A stretch of DNA of 64,000 nucleotides from Tritrichomonas foetus. Its lineage: Eukaryota > Parabasalia > Tritrichomonadida > Tritrichomonadidae. This document shows positions 1-9,047 of the stretch, piece after piece. The stretch lies in NCBI GenBank assembly GCA_001839685.1, contig MLAK01000422.1, positions 52,157 through 116,156 on the forward strand, in the 5' to 3' direction. The notes beneath the pieces were generated by a model. It searched no databases, was not told the origin of the DNA, and saw only the letters and a list, made by a program, of their open reading frames with translations. Position 1 is the first letter of the stretch. Each line of letters starts with the position of its first letter. Both the position numbers and the translations under genes were made by a program.

Positions 1-281
1 ATTTTGTTTCAGATGAACTGTGAACCATTTTTTCTTTTTCTTATATTTGTTAGTGAATAAACTCTATAAAATATATAATTATTCTCTTAACTGATTTCAA
101 TTATTAATCATTTTTTGATATTTGATACTATTCTTTCAAGATCATGTTCCGAACATGATTTTCTAACCTTGCACATTTTTTCTAAGAGATTAATTAATGG
201 ATAGAAAAAGTTATATATTTATCTATAAAAAATTAAAGATGAAGTAAAAAATCGAATTGGAATTCTATACAAATATAATAT

Positions 282-1301
282 TTATTCAAAAATGTCGAAA
301 TGTGAGAACTCAAGTAAAGATGATTGTTGGAAGGATCCAACTATCAAGCTGTCATTTAGCATGAAGTTGTCTGGATCAACTTCCTCCATCTCTTTTTCTT
401 CTTCTACAGCGCTGTACATAAAAACGTTGTAATCGAAATTCAGGTATTTTCGAAGTTGAAGAGGCAAGTCGACATTTAGAGATCTGTGACTACTTGACAA
501 ACATTTGTTACATTTTTTACTATGACAATTATTTAAATTATTCTTTTGGATTTTTCTATTTAAATCTGTTTCTATATTGAAATTATGATTATAATTTAGT
601 TCGTTATTAAAAACATTATTATTTGTTTCATTTTGGAAATTTTCGTCAATTTGGTGATGTGAAATATTTTGAGAAGTGAATTGTGAGGTATACAATTTTT
701 GATTATTTTCACTTTCTTGCAAATAGCAAAACGATGCTTCTAGCATCATTTTGAATCTAGACAGGCAGTTTCCGCACACAAGTTCATAACAGCAATCGGA
801 AAATGATACAGCAAAGGCCTTTGATGGATCAGCAATAAAAATAGATTTTGGTCCAATTTTGTGAATTTTGTGACGATGAGTTGAAAAAGTGACACTGCTC
901 TCTGAATTTTGTTCGAGCTTTTCTGGGGAATGTTGGCCGTTGGAATGGTTGTGGTTAATATGGCATGCTGTATGAAATGCGTGTTTGAAGTTGTGTCGTT
1001 TGCGCTCTTTGAATTGCAACTTGGTGGCATCTGTTGTTGATTTTGATATGCCGCTCTTCACTTTGGTCTCTGAGAGAGTGGACCTTTTCTTCCTTGACGT
1101 CTTCATGATTACGATGTTACAGCACTGGCATTGAGTATGGGAACATGAGAGTTTCTTCATGGATTTGAAAATGAATGATGCTTTGAATTGATTGAATAAC
1201 ATCTGAATATATTGAAGTCGAAGTCGAAAAATGAGAAGGAAACAGATGTATACAAACCAAATAGTCTTAACGTACGAAATCACTAAAATGATCCTTATCA
1301 T
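282..1301 (-). CDS. Hypothetical Cys/His-rich protein, 5' end split by a transposon
   Basis: I do not recognise this family. The frame encodes 339 residues, but the first 19 or so are read from the inserted element at 1244-2339 and are not native. Native sequence includes a CQCC cluster, a basic Lys/Arg/Ser-rich stretch, a His-rich segment, a CCYELVCGNC cluster, an Asn-rich linker and a second CHSKKCNKC cluster, so a zinc-binding role is possible but not shown. If the element and one 9-bp target duplication are removed, the frame extends to an ATG at 2352-2350 on this strand, giving M-S-F-L-L-I-F-R as N terminus. The native start therefore appears to sit on the far side of the insertion. Later in-frame ATGs, for example the one giving MKKLSCSHTQ, could still allow a shortened product if the element supplies a promoter. 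Confidence 0.55.
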   Translation of the reverse strand: MIRIILVISYVKTIWFVYICFLLIFRLRLQYIQMLFNQFKASFIFKSMKKLSCSHTQCQCCNIVIMKTSRKKRSTLSETKVKSGISKSTTDATKLQFKERKRHNFKHAFHTACHINHNHSNGQHSPEKLEQNSESSVTFSTHRHKIHKIGPKSIFIADPSKAFAVSFSDCCYELVCGNCLSRFKMMLEASFCYLQESENNQKLYTSQFTSQNISHHQIDENFQNETNNNVFNNELNYNHNFNIETDLNRKIQKNNLNNCHSKKCNKCLSSSHRSLNVDLPLQLRKYLNFDYNVFMYSAVEEEKEMEEVDPDNFMLNDSLIVGSFQQSSLLEFSHFDIFE

Positions 1302-2339
1302 CAGTATTACTTAATACCATCAGTCAAAAATCAAAACCCAAATAGCTAAAAGAATGACGAAAATTTCCCTTATCGCAAACTTCGCAAATGGCCGAATTCA
1401 CAAATATTTCGAAAATGATTCTGAAGAAGCTATTGTTTCAGTTTTCGGGTGAACAGCTTTCAGTCAATTGTTAAATCTATATTTTATAGTTATGAGCCAT
1501 ATTTATTCATAGTTTTGAAATTTTGCAACAATTAAACCGAAAAAAGAGCGATTTTGGAGAAAGCCTAAAAAAAAATTGTGAGAAGCTTTTTTTCCAAGAA
1601 TCATAAAGATTATAACACTGCTTCCCATAATTCTATTTACACTTCTTCTATCGATTTTTAATTAAAAATCGCGAAAATTTTGATAGTTTTAACTCAGTGA
1701 TGTTGAATTAATTCAATTTCCATTTGACAAATATGAATGTATTGAAATCTTTTCTGTCATAAAATTTTAGTATATGAAGAAAATAGACTGGCAGTCCTCA
1801 ACAGCACATTCTCAAGCAGGGATACAGATACAACGATTGAAAGACCAAATCAAGAAAAATGGAATCCAATATGTTTTTTTCCAGACTCGATGCCAAGTGA
1901 ATTTTCTGATGACTCGCCAATTAGATGGCAAAACATTCGTAATCTTCTCATTGATGCCTAAATTTTTTTTATTTATATCAAAATTATTAATATTTTTTTT
2001 ATACTTCATTTTTGTATTTTGGAAAACATTATAATTTTCGATGGAGGGTCATATGATAATAAAAAGCACGATTTATGATAAGAAATAATCAAGATATTAA
2101 TGCTATAAAATCACTTTTTATCTCAATAATTCTCAGAAATTTCTGTGGGGTTTATTTTTTTCTCACAATTTTTTTTTGGATTTGGTTTTCTCTGTATCTT
2201 GATTTTTAAATTATAATATTTATATATTATTAATAGGATTACAATTAAATAATATTTAGATGACAATAATATCAACAATTATTCATTTAGATCTCTCAAT
2301 AGTCTTCTACATCTAGAGCTAGTTAGTTTGTATACATCT
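1244..2339. mobile_element. Mutator-like non-autonomous element, copy A
   Basis: A 1096-bp unit bounded by inverted ends: AGATGTATACAAAC at the left and GTTTGTATACATCT at the right, 14 bp perfect, with partial matching for about 7 bp more. It is flanked by an exact 9-bp direct repeat GAAGGAAAC at 1235-1243 and 2340-2348. Target duplications of 9 bp are characteristic of Mutator-like elements. A second copy lies at 37962-39060 with roughly 98% identity. No transposase is visible. The only notable frame is 86 codons at 1774-2034 (MKKIDWQSSTAHSQ...), conserved in the second copy but ending in a hydrophobic run with no recognisable domain. Confidence 0.88.
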
Positions 2340-2348
2340 GAAGGAAAC

Positions 2349-3371
2349 TCATTTTTGAAAGAGAGAGTCTTCCAACTTTTCCCTAAAACTATGCTATCAA
2401 TTAGAGTAGCTTAGACCGTATAAGTAGTGAATAATTGTAATTGAGGTATTTTTTGTGATAATTAATGCGATAAAAATTTAAATTGATCATTTTTTATTCA
2501 GTGAGTTTCAATAAAGAAAATGAATTGTGAAGGATTATTAAAAATTGAAATTTGTGATAAAATTATATTGAGAAAGAAAACTATGAAAATGAATTACATC
2601 GTGGTACGAATAAATAATTTTTATTCAAAAGTACAAATTGTGATCGTATCGAACTTTTTGACGACCATATAAAGAATATTTTCGTAATATCTCATTAGCA
2701 ACTTCCACAAATCAGATTTTAATAGTGAAAACATAGTTACAAAATAATAGTAATAAGATATTATTAATGTTCTAATTTAAACATGATTTTTTTGGTATTT
2801 GATTCTATTCAACTAATAGCAATAGGATCATATTTAATGAATACTATTGTGCAGAATATATCAACATTTCATTAAAGGAAAACATTTGCAAAATTCTCAT
2901 TTCTACCAACTTGATAAAATCAATTTAATCAGATTTACAATGAGAGTCACAGCCCACCTGACTAAAATATAAGACAGTTATGAGATAATTAATGGAAAGT
3001 GCATTGAGGATTCTGAAATTCGAAGAAAACAAAAGATGTGCAAATTTTTCTATTCATATATTTTTCATCGTCTTCATTTCAAACAGAGTCATTCTAACAA
3101 TTTGACTGAGTTCACTAAAAACATTGGCGGTTATTATCGTTGAATTAGTTCTAATTCAAAATAGTGAATTTTAAGTTTATATAAATAAACGTAATAAGTC
3201 ATACCCCCAATGACTTTACATAGAATATTATAAAATCTTGATGTATTTAGATTACTTTTGGATTAATAACGTGTTCATGTCCCCATTTGATTTCAAGCCA
3301 TTGAAGATGAAACAATATCGACTCGTTTCACAAATTAGTCTTTTGAATAGACGGGTAACTTTTTGAGTAAC
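2349..3371. other. Intergenic region holding the orphaned start of the split gene
   Basis: There is no gene body here. The first bases hold the putative original minus-strand ATG (2352-2350) of the gene at 282-1301. About 21 nt upstream of that ATG the minus strand has GGGAAAAGTT (2383-2374), similar to the AGAAAAAGTT motif seen before other genes. The rest is AT-rich with nothing further I can name. Confidence 0.5.
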
Positions 3372-3383
3372 ATAGAAAAAGTT
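3372..3383 (+). promoter_or_regulatory. ATAGAAAAAGTT upstream motif (kelch gene)
   Basis: ATAGAAAAAGTT lies 13 nt before the first in-frame ATG of the kelch gene. The same 12-mer precedes the copine gene and the large ubiquitin protease gene, and a close form precedes the CK2 beta gene, always in sense orientation. Position and recurrence suggest a core promoter element. Function is inferred. Confidence 0.45.
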
Positions 3384-3396
3384 TTTGGAGAAAAAA

Positions 3397-4785
3397 ATGT
3401 CATGTAAACTTTTGAAAAATTCTATTAAATGGCAAAGGAAAATGGGAAATCAAGAAAGTTCTCCTTCTCAAGCCCAACAACCCCCAATACGTCCAAAACT
3501 TGCAGCTGCTGGAACTTTGATTCCAGCACGCAGAATGAGCGTTGATCGCCTCTTAACAATCTCCACACTTCCCAATTCGAACAATTTATGGAATCAATCA
3601 TACTCGCGAATCATCGAAACCGCTTTCACTGGGGTCTGGTCGAATGTCATTCCAAAGGGAACCCTCCCAAAAGCCCGAATAGGTCACTTTACCGTATGTT
3701 CCCAAAATGCGGATAAAGCGTATGTCGGATATGGTAATTCACCGAGTGGCGAAGTCCTAAACGACGTTTGGGAGCTTGATCTTGACAATCTGACCTGGAG
3801 GGAGATCGACGTTTTCCTTAAAAACGAAAATTCGGATAATCCATCAATCGAATCAAATAACGGCGAAAATAAAATTAAAGGTCGAATTGGCTCGTCAGCG
3901 ACAATGAACGAGTCAACGATCTACGTTTTTGGCGGAACTATCGGCGACCAATATATTACAGAATTACATTCAATCGATATCAACACAGGCGAAATCAAAT
4001 TCATGAATTACTCGGATGAAACGTCAGATAGCGAAAAACCGACAGCCAGAGCCACGCCAGTCTTCCAGTATTACGATGGCCGGTTGATTTTATGGGGCGG
4101 ATTTAATGGCCAATTTCCGACAGACCTATATTCGTACGATTTGCAGACGCAGAATTGGACGCGCACAGACCCAAAGATATCTGGACGAGCTGGAATCCCT
4201 TGGTGCCTTATGAACGACCAGATTTTATGTTATGGCGGAACAAAGGGAGGCGAAATGCTTTCAATTCAACCTTTGGATTTGACCATAACCGTTATTCCAT
4301 GTACTGGCATCTTACCCCCATCTGAAAATACTGGATTTCAGATGGTCGCAGCAGACAGGTACATATTCTTCTTCGGTGGAAAGGCAAACACAAGCTGGAC
4401 CTTTCTGTATGCATGCGATGCTTCCCGAAAGGAAAAGATGTCATGGTTCGTATTTGACATGAAACCGGATGGTGAGACCGTTAAAACCGAAGATGGTCAT
4501 ATAAGTGATCTCGGTCTTTTCATGCTTCCTCGCTTGCATTCATTTAGTGCGGCATATTCACAGACAAAAAAGGCGCTTGTTGGATTCTTCGGCTATCCAC
4601 AGCTGGAGCCACCTCCTATCCACATGATCAGTATTGGTGAGGCAATCAGCGTGCTGAATCAGCAGGACGACTTGGTGAAAGCCTTGAAAGTCACTGGCGA
4701 GGCTCACCAGGGTGAAAGTAAGCTTCCTGGAATTGTCAAGGCGAGAACGGTACAGGCGAATGAAGCGATTGAACAAAATATGTGA
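3397..4785 (+). CDS. Kelch-repeat protein
   Basis: A predicted beta-propeller protein of about 462 residues. At least five kelch-type blades are visible, each with a small-residue pair after a beta strand and a downstream aromatic: VFGGTIGDQY, LILWGGFNGQF, LCYGGTKGG, FFFGGKANTSW, plus a more degenerate first blade around AYVGYGNSPSGEVLNDVWELD. Kelch propellers are protein-binding scaffolds, and no second domain is attached that would name a pathway. The first ATG is at 3397, closest to the upstream motif. The ATG at 3442 is an attractive alternative because it would give MGNQESSPSQ, a plausible N-myristoylation sequence. The C-terminal 45 residues are charged and lie outside the propeller. 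The gene is less AT-rich than its surroundings, as expected for a well-expressed gene. Confidence 0.85.
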   Translation: MSCKLLKNSIKWQRKMGNQESSPSQAQQPPIRPKLAAAGTLIPARRMSVDRLLTISTLPNSNNLWNQSYSRIIETAFTGVWSNVIPKGTLPKARIGHFTVCSQNADKAYVGYGNSPSGEVLNDVWELDLDNLTWREIDVFLKNENSDNPSIESNNGENKIKGRIGSSATMNESTIYVFGGTIGDQYITELHSIDINTGEIKFMNYSDETSDSEKPTARATPVFQYYDGRLILWGGFNGQFPTDLYSYDLQTQNWTRTDPKISGRAGIPWCLMNDQILCYGGTKGGEMLSIQPLDLTITVIPCTGILPPSENTGFQMVAADRYIFFFGGKANTSWTFLYACDASRKEKMSWFVFDMKPDGETVKTEDGHISDLGLFMLPRLHSFSAAYSQTKKALVGFFGYPQLEPPPIHMISIGEAISVLNQQDDLVKALKVTGEAHQGESKLPGIVKARTVQANEAIEQNM

Positions 4786-4863
4786 TTTTTATATTTATAT
4801 TTAAAAGGGAAAATATTTTAATTCTTTTCTGCTTTTTTGTTTTTATGGTGGAATGTTTTATTG

Positions 4864-5571
4864 AATGAAAGAAGTGTTTCATTGAAGAGAAAGAAGTGTT
4901 TCATTGAAGAGAAATAAATGTTTCATTGAAGAGAAATAAATGTTTCATTGATGAGAAAGTAATGTTTCATTGAAGAGAAAGTAATGTTTCATTGAAGAGA
5001 AAGNNNNNNNNNNNNNNNNNNNNNNNNNNNNNNNNNNNNNNNNNNNNNNNNNNNNNNNNNNNNNNNNNNNNNNNNNNNNNNNNNNNNNNNNNNNNNNNNN
5101 NNNNNNNNNNNNNNNNNNNNNNNNNNNNNNNNNNNNNNNNNNNNNNNNNNNNNNNNNNNNNNNNNNNNNNNNNNNNNNNNNNNNNNNNNNNNNNNNNNNN
5201 NNNNNNNNNNNNNNNNNNNNNNNNNNNNNNNNNNNNNNNNNNNNNNNNNNNNNNNNNNNNNNNNNNNNNNNNNNNNNNNNNNNNNNNNNNNNNNNNNNNN
5301 NNNNNNNNNNNNNNNNNNNNNNNNNNNNNNNNNNNNNNNNNNNNNNNNNNNNNNNNNNNNNNNNNNNNNNNNNNNNNNNNNNNNNNNNNNNNNNNNNNNN
5401 NNNNNNNNNNNNNNNNNNNNNNNNNNNNNNNNNNNNNNNNNNNNNNNNNNNNNNNNNNNNNNNNNNNNNNNNNNNNNNNNNNNNNNNNNNNNNNNNNNNN
5501 NNNNNNNNNNNNNNNNNNNNNNNNNNNNNNNNNNNNNNNNNNNNNNNNGAGAAAGAAATGTTTCATTGATG
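4864..5571. repeat. 22-bp minisatellite interrupted by a gap
   Basis: Units of the form TGTTTCATTGAAGAGAAAGA repeat with an exact 22-bp period: the TG of successive units falls at 4875, 4897, 4919, 4941, 4963 and 4985. The array resumes after the gap with a unit at 5559. It lies between the 3' end of the kelch gene and the convergent Rab gene. Frames reading through it are repeat and N artefacts. Confidence 0.9.
5004..5548. other. Assembly gap (545 N)
   Basis: A run of N inside the 22-bp minisatellite. Distance between flanking units (574 bp) is close to 26 periods, so the gap is probably more of the same array. Confidence 0.95.
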
Positions 5572-5718
5572 AGAAAGAATTATTATTCTATTTTGAACTT
5601 ATTTTAAAATATAAACAATAAATAAACAATGAATCATCCAAAAATTGTGATAGGGAAAAGTTTAACATGAAAAATATTGAATAAACCTGTATGGGAAAAT
5701 AAACAACCTCCATCAATT

Positions 5719-6309
5719 TTAACAACATGATCCTTCCTCATTTCTCACATGTTCAGCTGGCCTCACTTTTTTTTCTGATTTGAGTAAAATTGAATTCATT
5801 GAAAGGAGTTCCTCAGCAATTCGTGAGAAGAGCTTATCTATATTTTTCCCACTAAGTGCTGAAGTGCTTTCGAAAAATATATTATTTTCGGTTGCCCAGG
5901 TTGAAAATACCTCGCAATCTTTTGATGAGTCAAGATCTGCTTTGTTTCCAACAAGGAAAGAGATTTGTGTCTTTCCGATTTCTTCACTTAGATTAGTAAA
6001 CCATACTTTGGCATTTTGATATGTCTTAGAATTTGTTATGTCGAAAACAACTATTAAAACATCAGCAGTACGTGCATAAAGTGGAACTATGCAATGAAAC
6101 CTTTCGTGTCCAGCAGTGTCCCAAATGTTTAATTTAGCAGTTTGCTGGTTCACTTTTACAGGAATTTGAAGATAAGCTGCAGCAATTGTAGGAGGTTCTT
6201 CCGAATTGAATGTGTCTCTATAAAATCTATTTATGATGGATGTCTTACCGACGTATGCATCTCCTATAAGTACGACTTTAAATTCAGGAGATTCTGCATC
6301 AGTTTTCAT
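5719..6309 (-). CDS. Rab-family small GTPase, Rab5-like, with Gln to His in switch II
   Basis: A 196-residue small GTPase for vesicle traffic. Motifs in order: P-loop GDAYVGKTS (residues 16-24), switch I Thr at about 41 in PPTIAAAYLQ, WDTAGHERF (63-71), NKAD guanine specificity motif, TSALSGKN, and a C-terminal GSCC that fits double geranylgeranylation. The TIAAAYL and LYARTADVLIVVFDIT blocks resemble the Rab5/Rab21/Rab22 group. The residue that is normally the catalytic Gln of the AGQERF motif is His68 here. In Ras and Rabs, loss of this Gln slows GTP hydrolysis, so this protein may stay GTP-bound or rely on another mechanism. It runs convergent to the kelch gene across the minisatellite. 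Confidence 0.93.
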   Translation of the reverse strand: MKTDAESPEFKVVLIGDAYVGKTSIINRFYRDTFNSEEPPTIAAAYLQIPVKVNQQTAKLNIWDTAGHERFHCIVPLYARTADVLIVVFDITNSKTYQNAKVWFTNLSEEIGKTQISFLVGNKADLDSSKDCEVFSTWATENNIFFESTSALSGKNIDKLFSRIAEELLSMNSILLKSEKKVRPAEHVRNEEGSCC

Positions 6310-6315
6310 TAATAA

Positions 6316-6320
6316 TATGA
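6316..6320 (-). promoter_or_regulatory. Initiator-like TCATA before the Rab gene
   Basis: On the minus strand TCATA matches the trichomonad initiator consensus TCA+1-Py-(T/A). It would give a leader of only about 9 nt, within the usual range for trichomonads. Confidence 0.4.
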
Positions 6321-6481
6321 ATACATCAATTCAAAGAATAATGAGAAATTGAATCAATTAATTTTTTTTCTTTCACCATAATCCTATTCATTTTCTGATC
6401 AATGGCATTCAATTAAAAATAAAAATAAAATATATTTTTGGGAATTAAAATCTTAAAATGTTTGAAACTATTTCGTTTATT

Positions 6482-8935
6482 TCACATTAATACATTGTTT
6501 AATGTATTATTGCTTGTGTATGTATCATATTCGGAATTCTGATTCAATGAATTTGACTTCATACAGCAGAAAATATATCGAATGGCCGTAAAAATACATA
6601 TCTTAAACTCATTCCAGAATTCCTCATTAGGAATTTTAAAAACTCCATATCTACATTGCTGATATAGAGTACCAAATGCCAGGTACAAAATGAATATTGC
6701 GGCAATAGCAATGTTAAATATGGCTCCACCTGTTGTTTTTTTGAAAGAAGGTTCAGGTTCAATTGTACCTGTAGGAAGGGTCGTTAATGTTGGTTCTTGA
6801 GTTGGAATATCTTGAGGACATACGAAATTAGCATTAGCATTTACAATTAACTTCCCATTTTGATATTCAATAATATTATCCAAATTGATTGAAGAAGCTG
6901 ATTGATTACATTTAATGTAGATGTCAAGTGATAAATAATCATATCCCTTTATAGAATATGCAGAAATATCCATTGTATCTGTTTCAATAATGGAGAAACT
7001 ATAATTATGGGTTGCAATTGGATAACAATGTTCATACCAACATCCCCAACCATCTGTTTCAGTAACTATCTCACATACATTTCCATCAGGGCATTTCTGT
7101 GTATTAAATGGAGTATATTGAAAAGTAATGTTGGTTTTATTTCCATTTGTATCATTGGATGTTTTATGAGTATCAGATTCTATTTCATTCAGAATCATTG
7201 AATGATAAACTGTTGGTGCTCCATCAAACATGCTAATTAATTTAAAAGATACAAACTCTGATGAGGTATTTCTTTCAAAGATAGTCGTTGGATGAATTTC
7301 TGGTGTTGGCATTACTGTTGGTGATGGAATTGGTGGAAACCAGGGTTTTTCTCCGGTACACATTTGATTAGATGCACCACTTATTTGGAGCTGAGAGTAA
7401 TTTAATAATGATCCAATATCATCAATTCTCATATCAAAAATATCCATTTGCCAATCGCATCGGATTTGTAAACGTGATGTTAATGCCATATTTCCAGAAA
7501 TTAAACTATTATAATAAACATATATTCCTTCTGTTAGATCATTGGTAACTTTATAAGTATTTTTTCGCTTTTCTGTTAATAAACTTTCATTTTTATACTT
7601 AGTGTTGAGCATATTATGGAGAAAATCATTATTAAAAAGATCATTTTCATTGACTTGAGTTACAAGAATATCTTCGTAGAAGCTTCCATATGAGTCACAA
7701 CTAATTCTGGAATTATCATTTCGACAAAGCCATATTGAAGCGCCATTTGCACCATCACAATCAATGGTTGGACAACTTAGTCCCCCACATGGTTGAACAT
7801 AAAGAGTATATTCAGTATTTGGAAATTGAATGATGTCAATCTCTCCCATGTAACCTCCAAGTTTATTCAATACAGTTAAGTCAATTGATTTCCCACCAAT
7901 TGAAGTTGAGCATGATGGATGTGGAGTAGGCAAAACTGGTTTCATGCAGACATCAATTGATGATGCAGCAATGTTGGCATGATTATTATTATCAAATTCT
8001 ACTTTATCTATTTGAACAAGACTTGAGTTATTATTACCAGAAAAAACATCAAAATTGCATGTTATAGTAACTTTCCCAATATTGTAATCAAGAATAAAAC
8101 CTTCATCAGCATGATCTTCATTTTTAATACTCAATTTTACACCTTCATTTGCATTTCCATAAGATTTACACTTATTATCACTTGTACAGTACCATATTGA
8201 AGAATTGATTTCGTCACATAATTTGCTTGGTGGACAATTTCCAACATTACACAGATTTACTAATGCGAATGATGATGAATTAATAGATATTGGAATCCCA
8301 TAAGGTTTTGTAGCAACTGTTGAAGAAAAATCTGCCGATATTTTGTATGGATAAAGTATTTCAGAATAATCGACAGCTGAACAATTGACATTAATTATTG
8401 GTTCAGGAGTTGGTGTTGGAAGAACATCTTTTTGTGGACAACCGTAAATGTTTGAGAATTCAATGGCGATTGTTCTTATTGAATCAAGATCAAACATATA
8501 AGTTGATGATGGAATGAGTTCAGATGATTCTGAGCAGCTGAGTGGATAAGAAATTTGATAAATATAAAACCCTTGTTCAACATTATTGTTTTGTGCAATT
8601 TGCTTAATGACTACTCCATCATCTGGTGAATTAGGATTAATGAAATCAAAATCTTGCGTATCAGTAAAACCCATAATATCACATTGGGAAGAATTGTTAA
8701 TCAAGCATCGGAGCGCTGATACTCCATAAACATAATTGAACCCATCTGGGAAATCTTCGGGTGCCAAATTTCCACAAAGTTTTCCACGAACGAAATACCC
8801 ATAATTATCATCAATTTGATAAGGTTCTAAATATTCCGTTGCAGAAAAATTGTATAGATATCCGTCAATATTGGAAGAACAATAATATCTTTCGATGTTG
8901 TGAGACAATGAAAATGATATCAAGAAAAAACACAT
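6482..8935 (-). CDS. Type I membrane protein with tandem MRH-like (mannose 6-phosphate receptor homology) modules
   Basis: About 817 residues: an N-terminal hydrophobic signal (MCFFLISFSL), a long Cys-rich lumenal or extracellular part, one transmembrane helix (GAIFNIAIAAIFILYLAFG) and a tail of about 60 residues. The ectodomain is built from four to five modules separated by Pro/Thr linkers such as PTPTPEP, PTPHP and PTVMPTPE. Each module has a conserved pattern: an opening near IDLTVLNKLGGY or EILYPYKIS, then C-x-x-x-C-P-x(3-4)-C, then SIWxC with a following CxSYG, ending in a hydrophobic strand with C. This resembles MRH domains of cation-independent mannose 6-phosphate receptors and Atg27. 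Family assignment is by pattern only. Key sugar-binding residues were not verified. The start chosen is the first ATG, 40 nt after the tRNA-Thr gene on the same strand. Confidence 0.6.
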   Translation of the reverse strand: MCFFLISFSLSHNIERYYCSSNIDGYLYNFSATEYLEPYQIDDNYGYFVRGKLCGNLAPEDFPDGFNYVYGVSALRCLINNSSQCDIMGFTDTQDFDFINPNSPDDGVVIKQIAQNNNVEQGFYIYQISYPLSCSESSELIPSSTYMFDLDSIRTIAIEFSNIYGCPQKDVLPTPTPEPIINVNCSAVDYSEILYPYKISADFSSTVATKPYGIPISINSSSFALVNLCNVGNCPPSKLCDEINSSIWYCTSDNKCKSYGNANEGVKLSIKNEDHADEGFILDYNIGKVTITCNFDVFSGNNNSSLVQIDKVEFDNNNHANIAASSIDVCMKPVLPTPHPSCSTSIGGKSIDLTVLNKLGGYMGEIDIIQFPNTEYTLYVQPCGGLSCPTIDCDGANGASIWLCRNDNSRISCDSYGSFYEDILVTQVNENDLFNNDFLHNMLNTKYKNESLLTEKRKNTYKVTNDLTEGIYVYYNSLISGNMALTSRLQIRCDWQMDIFDMRIDDIGSLLNYSQLQISGASNQMCTGEKPWFPPIPSPTVMPTPEIHPTTIFERNTSSEFVSFKLISMFDGAPTVYHSMILNEIESDTHKTSNDTNGNKTNITFQYTPFNTQKCPDGNVCEIVTETDGWGCWYEHCYPIATHNYSFSIIETDTMDISAYSIKGYDYLSLDIYIKCNQSASSINLDNIIEYQNGKLIVNANANFVCPQDIPTQEPTLTTLPTGTIEPEPSFKKTTGGAIFNIAIAAIFILYLAFGTLYQQCRYGVFKIPNEEFWNEFKICIFTAIRYIFCCMKSNSLNQNSEYDTYTSNNTLNNVLM

Positions 8936-8958
8936 CAAATGTGATGTATCAAAATACG

Positions 8959-8972
8959 AAAAAAGAAAAAAA
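8959..8972 (-). terminator. Pol III terminator of tRNA-Thr
   Basis: On the minus strand, T7CT6 begins 3 nt after the tRNA 3' end. Such oligo-T runs stop RNA polymerase III. Confidence 0.75.
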
Positions 8973-8975
8973 TTT

Positions 8976-9047
8976 GCCTACGAGCGGAGTCGGACCGCCG
9001 ACCTTTCGCTTACAAGGCGAACGCAATAACCACTATGCTACGCAGGC
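8976..9047 (-). tRNA. tRNA-Thr (anticodon TGT)
   Basis: The minus strand folds as a full cloverleaf of 72 nt. Acceptor GCCTGCG pairs with CGTAGGC with one G-T pair. The D arm is GCAT...TTGC. The anticodon stem is TTCGC/GCGAA with loop CTTGTAA. The variable loop is AGGTC and the T arm is GGCGG-TCCGACT-CCGCT. Anticodon TGT reads ACA (Thr). There is no intron, and an oligo-T run follows. Confidence 0.95.

Noticed and set aside
4967..5621. Long frames on both strands across the first gap
   Set aside because: They consist almost entirely of N and the noncoding 22-bp minisatellite.
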